Assembly (NCBI GenBank): GCA_024644235.1
Contig: JAHELJ010000002.1
Coordinates: 1-64,000, forward strand
Origin: Lewinellaceae bacterium
GTDB taxonomy: Bacteria; Bacteroidota; Bacteroidia; Chitinophagales; Saprospiraceae
Direction: 5' to 3'
DNA: 64,000 nucleotides
The notes below the pieces were generated by a model, which saw nothing but the letters and a program-made list of their open reading frames with translations, had not been told where the DNA came from and did no database searches. Of the stretch, positions 52,751 to 61,436 are shown piece by piece; within the stretch, counting starts at the first letter, position 1, and every line of letters starts with the position of its first letter. The position numbers and the translations under genes were made by a program.

Positions 52751-53953
52751 CTAACCCCATCTGGGCTGTCGATCCAAATCTATGCCTAATAATGCCTTGC
52801 CCACAAATTCACGTGACAAGTAGCGATTGGAGGGATGTAGTCGGCCGATTCTACCATCACGAAACAGTTTCTCCAAACCTGATTTTGGAAAGATCCCAAA
52901 ACCACCGGCTAGATCCAGTACCCTATCTACAACCTCCCAGCATTGCTCTGCGGTAAAGCATTTTGTGGAAACGAATTTGACACCCCACATTGCTCCGTGA
53001 TCCTTCCCTTCCGACCACTCACGGGCTACCGTATCAAGTAGTGGCTCCAGTGCATGAAGTTTCATGGCCATTTCTGCAATGTCGTGCTGCACTCCAGGAT
53101 GATGAGTCATCAATTCACTAGCAAGTGCCATGGACTGCTTGGATTGCAGTTTTTCAACTATCGTGTCGAAGACTCTTTTGGCCTGCCCGTAGTAGACGTT
53201 ACCAAATCCCATCAACGCCCAGGCAAAAATACCCAAGGCAAAGGGATCAATTCCTCCAAATCCGGCATCCAGCACCCTGGCGATGTATTGATCTGGGACA
53301 AAAACGTCATGCAATACAGTGTCATCAGAACGCGTAGCACGCATCCCAAGGACGTCATCCCACGTGTGTTTTATTTCAAATCCATCGGAATCGCGGGGCA
53401 TAAAGGCATGTACAATTTTAGGGTTCTCAGGATCGGAATCATCCTGGCCGTGGATGCCCAAATATGACCAGACAGGAGTTAAACTGCCAAATGATTTGCG
53501 TCCTTTAAATTGATACCCACCTTCTACCTTCACTGCTTTAGTGGTGGAGTAGATAAGAGGCAGATCGTTGCCTGACTCAGCATGTCCGGCGGCAAAAACC
53601 TTTCCAGCAGCAGCTTCCCGCAAGATCCAATCTAAGGAATGATCTCCAGCACGATATAAATCGGCAACCAACCCAACCCAATAGAGGTGCATATTGATGG
53701 CTAGAGCCGTGGCAGCCGCATGATAGCCCAGTTTCCTTTGCCACTGCATCATTTCATCCATTTTCAAGCCTAAGCCACCAAATTCTTCAGGCACAGGCAG
53801 CATGAGGTATCCGGCGGCCTTCAGCTCTTTCCAATCTTCATGCATGAAGGAATTCTCACTGTCATATTTTACTTCTCTCTCAAGGCATCTGGTAATGACT
53901 TCTTCGAGGCGATCAATCCTGATTTTTCCATTTGCTACGCTAGTCGAGTCCAT
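52751..53953 (-). CDS. Acyl-CoA dehydrogenase family flavoprotein
   Basis: 400 residues. The N-terminal helical domain (DWKELKAAGYLMLPVPEEFGG), middle beta-barrel (FAAGHAESGNDLP and FKGRKSFGSL for flavin and substrate contact) and C-terminal helical bundle (DLAGGFGIFPKSGLEKLFRDGRIGRLHPS) are complete. The usual catalytic Glu is not pinned down, and the sequence is closer to the ACAD-like group with monooxygenase or nitroalkane-type members than to classical fatty-acid enzymes. Substrate unknown; no beta-oxidation partner genes flank it. Confidence 0.88.
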   Translation of the reverse strand: MDSTSVANGKIRIDRLEEVITRCLEREVKYDSENSFMHEDWKELKAAGYLMLPVPEEFGGLGLKMDEMMQWQRKLGYHAAATALAINMHLYWVGLVADLYRAGDHSLDWILREAAAGKVFAAGHAESGNDLPLIYSTTKAVKVEGGYQFKGRKSFGSLTPVWSYLGIHGQDDSDPENPKIVHAFMPRDSDGFEIKHTWDDVLGMRATRSDDTVLHDVFVPDQYIARVLDAGFGGIDPFALGIFAWALMGFGNVYYGQAKRVFDTIVEKLQSKQSMALASELMTHHPGVQHDIAEMAMKLHALEPLLDTVAREWSEGKDHGAMWGVKFVSTKCFTAEQCWEVVDRVLDLAGGFGIFPKSGLEKLFRDGRIGRLHPSNRYLSREFVGKALLGIDLDRQPRWG

Positions 53954-54110
53954 GGTTCGATTTTTTTGGTGAATTATACCAACAAGTTAGAGCGAACATA
54001 CAGCATTGGCTTAATACAGATGGTTCATATCTTGACTCGTATGTTTCATTTGCGCGGATTGTGCCGATCTTAAGGTCGAAGTTCCAGACAACTACCTGTC
54101 AGCACTGCTT

Positions 54111-54590
54111 TCAAGGTGCAACTCCCTGAATGGTTATCGCCATTGCCCGCATGTAACCCAGATGGGCTGCCTCATGGATGTTGTTGTAGCCGAAAGACGA
54201 TTCCCAATCCGTGAATTCATATTCAACATTAAAGTATCGATCCTTGAACCCCAAATAGTTTTTGAATTTGCCCTGACTAAAATCTTCAGACATCCGATTC
54301 TTGTACTTTTGTAGTAACGACCCAATGGAATTTATCTCTTCTGAATTCACATGTGATTCAGGTCGTGACCCAGATACATATTTATCCAAAAATCCATCTG
54401 GAAGATCCATTGGTAGCCCACTCAGGTGATACACCAAATACTGTTGAGCGAAATGCACGTGTCCAGCATGCCAAATGATGTTGTTGTTATGCCCAGGTGG
54501 AATCTGGTTGAGTTGTCCCTCAGTCAGTTGATCCAACAGGTGGAGTATGTTGGTTCGAGTCCATTGAAAAAATTCAAGTTGTTGTTTCAT
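54111..54590 (-). CDS. DinB-like four-helix bundle metalloprotein
   Basis: 159 residues. Helical bundle with the metal-binding His residues in IIWHAGHVHFAQQ (about 39-48) and NIHEAAHLGYMRAM (about 138-150), as in DinB/YfiT proteins. Bacteroidota members often act as thiol-dependent transferases or have no known role. Cytoplasmic, monocistronic. Confidence 0.85.
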   Translation of the reverse strand: MKQQLEFFQWTRTNILHLLDQLTEGQLNQIPPGHNNNIIWHAGHVHFAQQYLVYHLSGLPMDLPDGFLDKYVSGSRPESHVNSEEINSIGSLLQKYKNRMSEDFSQGKFKNYLGFKDRYFNVEYEFTDWESSFGYNNIHEAAHLGYMRAMAITIQGVAP

Positions 54591-55219
54591 TTAAGAATAA
54601 GCTTAGATGTTGATGGTAAGTACTTAATAAATTTATAGTCTGATAAAGCTGCCGGAACTCTACAAACAGTTGTCCAATAATATAGTCAAATTAGCCAAGG
54701 ACCTGATGGATACTATCAGACCAAATTTACATTCACGGCTGACTCCAGTGAAGCTTCATCGGGCGCTTATCACTTGATCGATGTACATGATTGATTGCAC
54801 AGATTTCTGCCTGCGATCTATATATGAGTGATCAAGGTTGATTTCCAGATGATTGTCTGAAATGACCGTTTGCAACCGCAACCTGATAACATCAGATGTT
54901 ATTTGAAAGAGACCTAAAATTTGATCTTGGAACTTGACTTGACGAATATTCTCAAGTTATCTGATAAAGTCGTCACTTTCATTTACTTCACATTGAAATA
55001 GCTCATCCTGATCGTTGCGTAGATCAAACTTCTGTACCAGCTTTGTCAAAACAAAAATAGTACATACCAGTGCACTCTACCGAGTAGTAGTTTGAGATTT
55101 TCTTTGCAAATCCTTTGCAAATAGAAAGATTCAGACAGCTCTACCCTACTGTCACAGGATCTCAACAGAATCCTGGATGTTTCGCTAAGGTTTAAAGGCT
55201 TTCGTAAATAAGTTTAGAA
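54591..55219. other. 629-bp gene-poor region with coding-like fragments
   Basis: No complete gene. A plus-strand frame (54681-54794) reads ISQGPDGYYQTKFTFTADSS and ends at TGA, and a minus-strand frame (54957 to about 55070) reads LTKLVQKFDLRNDQDELFQC and ends at TAA. Both have good coding composition but no start, so they look like residues of decayed genes. No RNA gene or terminator is seen. Confidence 0.4.
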
Positions 55220-55798
55220 TTACGACTCCGGAGGTAACAGCACTCCATCGATCACGTGCACCACCCCATTCGAAGCATCTACCGATCCGATGATTTTGTT
55301 TCCATTGACCAGGATGTCATCTCCGTCATGGGTGATTGCGACATTATCACCAGTAGCCTGGTAAACCTGCATTCCATCCCGCAAGCTCTCTATCTTAAAA
55401 GTGCCAGGAGCAGCGTGGTACCAGATAATGTCTGCCAACACTTTCTTGTTTTCAGGTTTAAGGAGGTCATCCAAGGTACCGTCAGGGAGTTTATCAAACG
55501 CAGCATTAGTGGGAGCAAACACAGTCAGTGGTCCATTGTTTGCAAGCACGTTTTCCAATTCTGTTGCCTGAACGGCAGCTACCAAGGTGCTGTGATCCTG
55601 GGAACCCACGGCAATTTGCAATATATTCTGAACGGTCGACTCATCTGCCTTGAGAAATGCCTGACCAGCCTTATCTGTTGAGGCCGAAACTGTCTCTGTA
55701 TTCCCTGTCGAAGACGAGTTGGAAGAATTGGTGCAGCCAAAAAAGCCCATTCCGGAAATCAATGCAATAATCAGTAGTTGTGACAACAAGTGATTCAT
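55220..55798 (-). CDS. Fasciclin-domain lipoprotein
   Basis: 192 residues. A lipobox (ALISGMGFFGC, Cys at about 22) and a Ser/Thr-rich linker (about 24-45) precede one FAS1 domain: DHSTLVAAVQATELENVL, PLTVFAPTNAAFDKLP (H1 motif), ADIIWYHAAPG (YH motif) and NGVVHVIDGVLLPP (H2 motif). FAS1 domains mediate adhesion to polysaccharides or cells. Anchored at the cell envelope. Complete single domain. Confidence 0.93.
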   Translation of the reverse strand: MNHLLSQLLIIALISGMGFFGCTNSSNSSSTGNTETVSASTDKAGQAFLKADESTVQNILQIAVGSQDHSTLVAAVQATELENVLANNGPLTVFAPTNAAFDKLPDGTLDDLLKPENKKVLADIIWYHAAPGTFKIESLRDGMQVYQATGDNVAITHDGDDILVNGNKIIGSVDASNGVVHVIDGVLLPPES

Positions 55799-56024
55799 GA
55801 TTACAAAAGATTATGTATTGGAGGCCAATCTCTCCTTTTTGTGCCAGTCAAAGATTGACTTTCAGCAGTGCATGACATGACGCTCCTCATCTGAACAATC
55901 TGGTAAAATGTGAGTTGAATTCTAAGTTCGGTCGCATCATCCAGAACTTTCTAAAAAGGCTTTAAATTGCTCACGATCAATAAGATAAAGAAACGCCCCC
56001 TACCCTATTGATTGTCAAATACTT

Positions 56025-56267
56025 TTAGGCAAATGACTCCTGGATCGCTTTTACCGCAATAATGGAAAGAGGTGAGCTGAAGTGATTGATACACCATTTT
56101 TCCAGCTTCAAGATTTCTTTCTTGGAGAGGTGTTTAAGTGCTTTACGTAGTTCTTTTTTAAAAATTTCGGGATCGAAGGAGACTCGATCAAGGATGATCT
56201 TTGTGTAGGCCAGCCATGTCATTCTGGATTTGACAGAACTGCCTTTGGCGAAAACTGTTTTCGTCAT
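56025..56267 (-). CDS. Small conserved-looking protein, unknown
   Basis: 80 residues, cytoplasmic and helical, with a lysine-rich segment (SFDPEIFKKELRKALKHLSKKEI) followed by a helix containing EKWCINHF. The TKIILDRVSFDP motif resembles short hypothetical proteins seen next to stress-related genes in other Bacteroidota, but I cannot name a family. It faces a TetR gene on the same strand, 158 bp away. Confidence 0.6.
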   Translation of the reverse strand: MTKTVFAKGSSVKSRMTWLAYTKIILDRVSFDPEIFKKELRKALKHLSKKEILKLEKWCINHFSSPLSIIAVKAIQESFA

Positions 56268-56425
56268 TTACTTAATTCTTTCGTTAAGTCAGGTTTTTAT
56301 CAAAGGGTTCATTTTCAAGCCGTCTTAAGATAATAAGACTTCTTTAATCCTTAACGCCAAATTACAAATTATCTTATATATAGAAATTATTTAATATGAA
56401 GAATGTGCTGACTTTAACGGTCAGG

Positions 56426-57001
56426 TTACCTAGTCCTTACGGTATCCCAGGCCATCCGGGCGGCTGATGACAATTCATGATCATTCATGCTGAATGCACC
56501 CGTATTATGGAACTTGACCAGTTGGATCATGGGATGAAATGTGAATGACAATAACACTTCATTGGGAAGATCTCTGATCATACGATTTCGTTTTCCCTTT
56601 TCAAATAATTCGTAAATGGGTTGATAATAGGTATTGCCCTCTTCTTCATTGATTCGTAACACCAATGGAGAATGATCGAACTGCTCTAGAAAGGCAAAGT
56701 GTTCGGGATGAGTGAGGAAGTAGTTATACATATTCTTCCAAATGGTTTCAAAGGCCTGATCTAAAGGTAGAAAGGATTCATAGCCCGTAAAGATCTTCTT
56801 ACGAAGTGCCCTTTTCAGCCGGTAGTACAGCTGATTCAATAGGTCCTCTTTATTGGTAAAATAGATGTAAATCGTTGCCGGGGAAACTTTCGCTTTCTTG
56901 GCAATCATGGACATGGAGGTATCTGCCAGTCCCTTACTGGTTATCAAACTAATCGATGCATCGCAGATCGCCTGCTCTTTCCGCTCATCTCGTGGTCGCA
57001 T
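56426..57001 (-). CDS. TetR/AcrR family transcriptional regulator
   Basis: 191 residues. The N-terminal HTH (AICDASISLITSKGLADTSM ... KAKVSPATIYIYFTNKEDLL, about 10-57) is canonical TetR. The ligand-binding helices follow (about 70-190). Regulated genes cannot be told from the sequence; the nearest neighbours are the small protein at 56025 and the methyltransferase at 57155, both on the same strand. Confidence 0.92.
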   Translation of the reverse strand: MRPRDERKEQAICDASISLITSKGLADTSMSMIAKKAKVSPATIYIYFTNKEDLLNQLYYRLKRALRKKIFTGYESFLPLDQAFETIWKNMYNYFLTHPEHFAFLEQFDHSPLVLRINEEEGNTYYQPIYELFEKGKRNRMIRDLPNEVLLSFTFHPMIQLVKFHNTGAFSMNDHELSSAARMAWDTVRTR

Positions 57002-57154
57002 ATAAGTGAATGAATGTTTAGTTAATTAATGATGGGCTCATTTCATCCACATCACACTAATACCAAATTCCAGGCCGGACCATTATTAACATGTTGATTA
57101 CTTGATAACCATTCCGACTTTAACATTTGGGAGAACAATGGTACCTATGGCAGG

Positions 57155-57832
57155 CTAACGCCGAACTTCAAAAATGTAGAACCATTCGAATAGACGCCTC
57201 TCTTTATGTACTGGCAATAGGGAAAGTTCCTTCCCCTTGGCAATGGCGTGAATTCTGTCCAGATCGCAGTCTTCTGAAAGAATTATCCAAACCATCTCAG
57301 TCGGAGCTCTTGTCACAAGTTGACTGAAAAGCCTGTTAAAATAGTCGAAATCAGCTCCGCAGTAGAAGGCATGCTCAGCTTCTGTCGACGGATCCCGCGG
57401 GAAGTATGGTGGGTTGATCAGCACATAATCAAAGCCACGATCATGAACTTTCTCAAAAAGGTCCGAGTGGATGATCTTCAGGTCTATGCAATTTCTGCTA
57501 GCATTTTCCCGAAGTGCCTTCACGGCAGTCGGGCTTATATCCGTAGCGGTAACTTCCCCGCCATCTCTAGCCAGCACTAGCGATATCAATCCATTTCCAG
57601 CACCCAATTCCATGATTTCCTTAGAGGTCAGATTCTTGCACCTGAGCCAGTTTAGAAAGATTATCGTGCTACCAAAGAACCACGGGTGAAAGATGCCCGG
57701 GAGCAGGCGAATGATTAGGCCATCGTACTTAAAATCACGCTCCTTTCTGGTATAGTATTTATAAAACGAAAACAATGGTTGGTGCAGAGTGCGCTTCAGC
57801 CCGTATCTGATTGCTTCAAGGAATTTGATCAC
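57155..57832 (-). CDS. Class I SAM methyltransferase (NPPY type)
   Basis: 225 residues. The SAM-binding motif I is MELGAGNGLISLVLA (about 75-90), motif II ATDISPTAVKAL, and the catalytic-region motif IV is INPPYFPRDPS (about 138-148). The NPPY motif is typical of N-methyltransferases of nucleic acid bases or glutamine side chains (RsmC/PrmC-like). The N-terminal extension (ALRYGLKRTLHQPLFSFYKY) is unusual. It lies 20 bp after the radical SAM gene and is the last gene of the cluster. Confidence 0.85.
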   Translation of the reverse strand: MIKFLEAIRYGLKRTLHQPLFSFYKYYTRKERDFKYDGLIIRLLPGIFHPWFFGSTIIFLNWLRCKNLTSKEIMELGAGNGLISLVLARDGGEVTATDISPTAVKALRENASRNCIDLKIIHSDLFEKVHDRGFDYVLINPPYFPRDPSTEAEHAFYCGADFDYFNRLFSQLVTRAPTEMVWIILSEDCDLDRIHAIAKGKELSLLPVHKERRLFEWFYIFEVRR

Positions 57833-57852
57833 GCCTGCCAGATCTTGTTTAT

Positions 57853-59373
57853 TTAGAATCCTTCAATCTCCGGCTGCCTGTACCTGAGCCAATATCTTTG
57901 TAGGGCCTTCAATTCTATCGGAAACTGATAAATGCCGTAGCGGTATCGAAGTGAAGCCACGCCAGCCATGATCTTACGCTGCAATCTGCTCAACTTGAAA
58001 TCAGAAGCGGTAGGAAACCTGGCATTCAAGACGGTTTCGAAGTTCCGAATTTTATCAACCATCGCCGGGGTGAGCCAGGGAGTCAATGGATTCTTCCTGA
58101 GATCAAAGTTCAGCCATTCTGGTTTTAGCCAATCTTCCAAATCTACGGGAAACTGAAATCCCGCAGCCTGTATTTGTTTGTAAAGTGTAGATCCTTCTGT
58201 TGGCACAGGACTGTAAACATAGATGATGATCTCCGTATCAGGATTGATTTCCTTAATCTCCTTGATAAAGCGGATATCGTCATCGATTTGCTGCATGACT
58301 TCTTGTTCGCTGGCTGCCGGCAGACCAAGGACGAACGAGTATTCCGGAATGATGTCAAATCGATTCATGCGGTCAGCGAACAAACGGATCTGGGCAGCGG
58401 TCTGCTTTCCCCCTTTGTCCATCTGATTCAGGATCTTGTCATTACCACTTTCCGCACCAAAGAAGATCATCTTGCAGCCACTTTCTCTCATCAGTTCTAA
58501 TGACTCATCAGAATACTGATCGATGGTATCGATTCGGCCCTCCCCCCACCAGTTCATTTGCTCTGATTTAATGAGCTGGGCAAAATCGACAGTTCTTTTC
58601 TCGGAAACAAAGAAGTTGTTGTCGTGAAATTCAATAGCATCAGCTCCATAGTTCTCCTTAATGAACTTAATGTCTTTATAGATCAAGTCTGCCGATTTTC
58701 CTTTCCATCTGGCCTCGTATATCGGCACGACCGCACAAAATGAACATTTAAAGGGGCACCCCATACTCGAGTGGTAGGCAAGGGTTTTATTGCCAAGAAA
58801 GGTGGGCGCCAGATACCCTTCAATGGAGTAGAATTGATCAAGCTTCTTGTATGGCAGTGATGGCAAAAGATCCTGATCAAGCAGTTGACTTTTTGGTGAT
58901 TTCACGATTTGATGAGACGCATCTCGATAAATCAGATTTGGAATGGTCTCGTATGAATTCCCGCCTGTTTGAAGTTGATGAATCAATTGAGGAAACGCTT
59001 CATCTCCCGGTCCATTGATCACGTAGTCGACATAACCAGAGTTCAAAACGGGTCTATATTGATTACTCGCAAAGTACCCTCCCCAGATGTTGATCAGATG
59101 GGGATATTGATTCTTGAAGTCTCTTGCAAATGGAATAGCCTGCTTCAGTTGAGGTCCCGGCATGACAGTGGTACCAAAATACCTGTAACGGCCACTGGAG
59201 AGGTATCGATCTATTACCTTTCCGGGGTCAGATTCCCGGTTGCCATCCACAAAGACGTAGTCAAAGCGATCATGGATAGATGCGGCCACCTGCAGAATGC
59301 TATTGGGAATCCTGTGATTGTATTCAGCAGATCTAGGATTGAATAATATAATTCCGGATTCCAGGTCTTTCAT
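57853..59373 (-). CDS. B12-binding-type radical SAM enzyme
   Basis: 506 residues if started at ATG 59373, which opens with the usual start (GIILFNPRSAEYNHRIPNS). The frame is also open to ATG 59517, which would add 48 residues and overlap the upstream methyltransferase by 89 bp. An N-terminal B12-binding-like Rossmann domain (to about 150) leads into the 4Fe-4S motif SSMGCPFKCSFC (CxxxCxxC, about 225-232 of this start) and a radical SAM barrel with ESGNDKILNQMDKGG. The usual cobalamin DxHxxG motif is not seen. It may methylate or rearrange an unactivated carbon in the cluster product. Confidence 0.85.
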   Translation of the reverse strand: MKDLESGIILFNPRSAEYNHRIPNSILQVAASIHDRFDYVFVDGNRESDPGKVIDRYLSSGRYRYFGTTVMPGPQLKQAIPFARDFKNQYPHLINIWGGYFASNQYRPVLNSGYVDYVINGPGDEAFPQLIHQLQTGGNSYETIPNLIYRDASHQIVKSPKSQLLDQDLLPSLPYKKLDQFYSIEGYLAPTFLGNKTLAYHSSMGCPFKCSFCAVVPIYEARWKGKSADLIYKDIKFIKENYGADAIEFHDNNFFVSEKRTVDFAQLIKSEQMNWWGEGRIDTIDQYSDESLELMRESGCKMIFFGAESGNDKILNQMDKGGKQTAAQIRLFADRMNRFDIIPEYSFVLGLPAASEQEVMQQIDDDIRFIKEIKEINPDTEIIIYVYSPVPTEGSTLYKQIQAAGFQFPVDLEDWLKPEWLNFDLRKNPLTPWLTPAMVDKIRNFETVLNARFPTASDFKLSRLQRKIMAGVASLRYRYGIYQFPIELKALQRYWLRYRQPEIEGF

Positions 59374-59428
59374 CTGCAAGAAATCATTTACTTCAAGATA
59401 GAACTTATTTAATCCAGTGCCGCTCAGG

Positions 59429-60280
59429 TCAGCTTTTTTGATACCAGCCGCGATAACATCTGGGACGACTGGGGCGGAAAAAAGATCGCAGGTTGGAAAG
59501 TCCATAGCGACAAGCATCGAGGGAAATTCCCAATTGTTTCAATCCGGATAAGTCATCCTGATCCAAATATCCTCTGGTAGGAAAAGGAAATAATTCGACC
59601 CCATAAAGCCTTCGATATCGTGCTGCCCGATCGGCTAAGGTCTTCTGCCTGGAAATGGGATTGCTATACACATTCAATCCTGTGATCAGAAGCAGGCCAG
59701 ATGAAGTGAGCTTCTCCATCAATCTTCTGACTATTGTTAAAGGCTGTGTCAGATATGAGATCCCTCTATTCATGATGATGACATCGAAGTTTTCATCTAT
59801 GATCTGCAGGTCTTCAATATTCATTTGAATGGCTCTCCAATCTGTCGGGAAATACTTCTTGGCAGCTAAGCCGTCGTACGAGTCGATGAAATAAGATATG
59901 GCTGTGACTTCATGCTGATGTTCGGCAAGTTGATGACTCAACCAACCATTCCAGGATCCATAGTTGAGCACTTTAACCGGACGCTTGGGTAGCCTTTTAC
60001 GAATCCATCCGAGATCTCTTTCCAATTGTTGAAAAGTATCACCAAAAATCGGTGGATAGTTGCTGTCAAAAGGCATCCTGGAATACAAGCTGGTATCCTT
60101 AATACGAAATCCCTCCTGTTCCCTCATTGCTTCGAAACTCCTTAGGAAGGGCAATAGCTCCTTATAGAACGCCAGAGTCATTAGCCGCCAGACTCCATCA
60201 ACGGGAGTCAGGCATCCAACAGTTCCACAGAAGCCATCTGGTGAAATGACATTTGAACATTCAGGACAACGAATCGGCAT
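59429..60280 (-). CDS. SAM methyltransferase with N-terminal zinc ribbon
   Basis: 283 residues. The first 25 residues hold a Cys cluster (CPECS, then CGTVGC) that probably binds zinc. A Rossmann domain follows with VLNYGSWNGWLSHQLAEH as motif I (about 104-121), MNRGISYLTQPL, and SGLLLITGLNVYSNP as later motifs. This resembles methyltransferases of glycan or secondary-metabolite clusters. The last 30 residues, rich in Arg, lie in the disputed overlap with the radical SAM gene. Its start lies within the flippase gene end (20-bp overlap). Confidence 0.8.
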   Translation of the reverse strand: MPIRCPECSNVISPDGFCGTVGCLTPVDGVWRLMTLAFYKELLPFLRSFEAMREQEGFRIKDTSLYSRMPFDSNYPPIFGDTFQQLERDLGWIRKRLPKRPVKVLNYGSWNGWLSHQLAEHQHEVTAISYFIDSYDGLAAKKYFPTDWRAIQMNIEDLQIIDENFDVIIMNRGISYLTQPLTIVRRLMEKLTSSGLLLITGLNVYSNPISRQKTLADRAARYRRLYGVELFPFPTRGYLDQDDLSGLKQLGISLDACRYGLSNLRSFFRPSRPRCYRGWYQKS

Positions 60281-61436
60281 CAGGTGCTCTTTTTAAGCTA
60301 ACTGTCAGATAGGTAGCAACAACTAACCACTGCACTACAGCAGCAGCGATCAAAGCACCTAATAAGCCAAATTTCTTTATCAGAATCAAGGTCAACAACA
60401 TAGTCAAGATTGCCGCAACCAAATTTATGATCACCACTGTGTTTTCCCGTTTTTGACCATATAATTTATAGATCCGGACCAGGTACATGTAGGGTGCCAA
60501 GGCAAAAAATGCACCAACCACGAAAAAGGAGTTCTTGAGTTCGATCTGATAGACTTCGGACAAAATGAAACGGGTCAAGATGATTCCGGCAGTTACCAAC
60601 ACTATTCCTAGTTTTGCGGTATTTGAAGCCAGCCGTTGCACAGTAGGGATCCGGCTACGCATGATGTTCTTTGCAAATGGGGTAAGTAAGAAGGCTGATC
60701 CTGCCTGAATAGCCAGTAAAAATCCAATAAGGACCTGATAGATCCCGACCTCTTCATCTGAAAGGAAAAAGCTGATCGTGTATAGATCGATACGAGACTG
60801 CAACAATCCACTCAAGCCAATGATAAAAAACGGGAATGCGGCTATGATATGGAGGCCGTCTAACTTAAAGACCAGATTTTTGAAGATCCCGCGAAACAGG
60901 ATAATGAGAAGGATTGATCGCAGTAGGTAAGAAGCTAAATACAGCTTGATGATCGTCATCATTTCAGCACTCTGACCGATGATCACTGGGCCGACTATGC
61001 ATAGTAACCCCAACACATCGATGATTGCAGCTTGACGAAAACGTCTTTCATACACTATCAACACATCAAATGACTGGTAGATAAAATAAGCGGCCAGCCA
61101 CATCAACGGCAAAGTCCAGCTCTCGGGATTGAGCCAGTAGAGAATGACTGCCCCCGGTACAAGCAAGGTGCTTCGAGTCAAAATTGAAGTGAAGAATTGG
61201 CTAAAATGTTCCCTGGCATTCAATGTGAATTGCTGTAACAGGTAATCGCGATTTCCCCAAGCTGCCACATGAGTTATCAGGGTAATAATGATGAGCGTTT
61301 TGACGAACAGGCCCCATTCGATGGCAGAAGAGTTTCTGATCACGACCAATGCGATCAAAGCATTGCTGAGCATCAAGATGACTTGCCTGATGGTGTAGTA
61401 ACCGATTTGAAGAACTCGCCGCGACTGCCTATGCAC
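60261..61436 (-). CDS. Polysaccharide flippase-like multi-span membrane protein (MATE/Wzx type)
   Basis: 391 residues from GTG 61436, which overlaps the glycosyltransferase stop by 8 bp; the open frame continues to ATG 61535, but that part lies wholly inside the glycosyltransferase. About twelve transmembrane helices, with a pattern of two six-helix halves. The Arg-rich N-terminus (VHRQSRRVLQIGYYTIRQV) is typical of Wzx-like oligosaccharide flippases, which move lipid-linked glycans across the inner membrane. No specific substrate is evident. Confidence 0.8.
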   Translation of the reverse strand: MHRQSRRVLQIGYYTIRQVILMLSNALIALVVIRNSSAIEWGLFVKTLIIITLITHVAAWGNRDYLLQQFTLNAREHFSQFFTSILTRSTLLVPGAVILYWLNPESWTLPLMWLAAYFIYQSFDVLIVYERRFRQAAIIDVLGLLCIVGPVIIGQSAEMMTIIKLYLASYLLRSILLIILFRGIFKNLVFKLDGLHIIAAFPFFIIGLSGLLQSRIDLYTISFFLSDEEVGIYQVLIGFLLAIQAGSAFLLTPFAKNIMRSRIPTVQRLASNTAKLGIVLVTAGIILTRFILSEVYQIELKNSFFVVGAFFALAPYMYLVRIYKLYGQKRENTVVIINLVAAILTMLLTLILIKKFGLLGALIAAAVVQWLVVATYLTVSLKRAPDADSLS

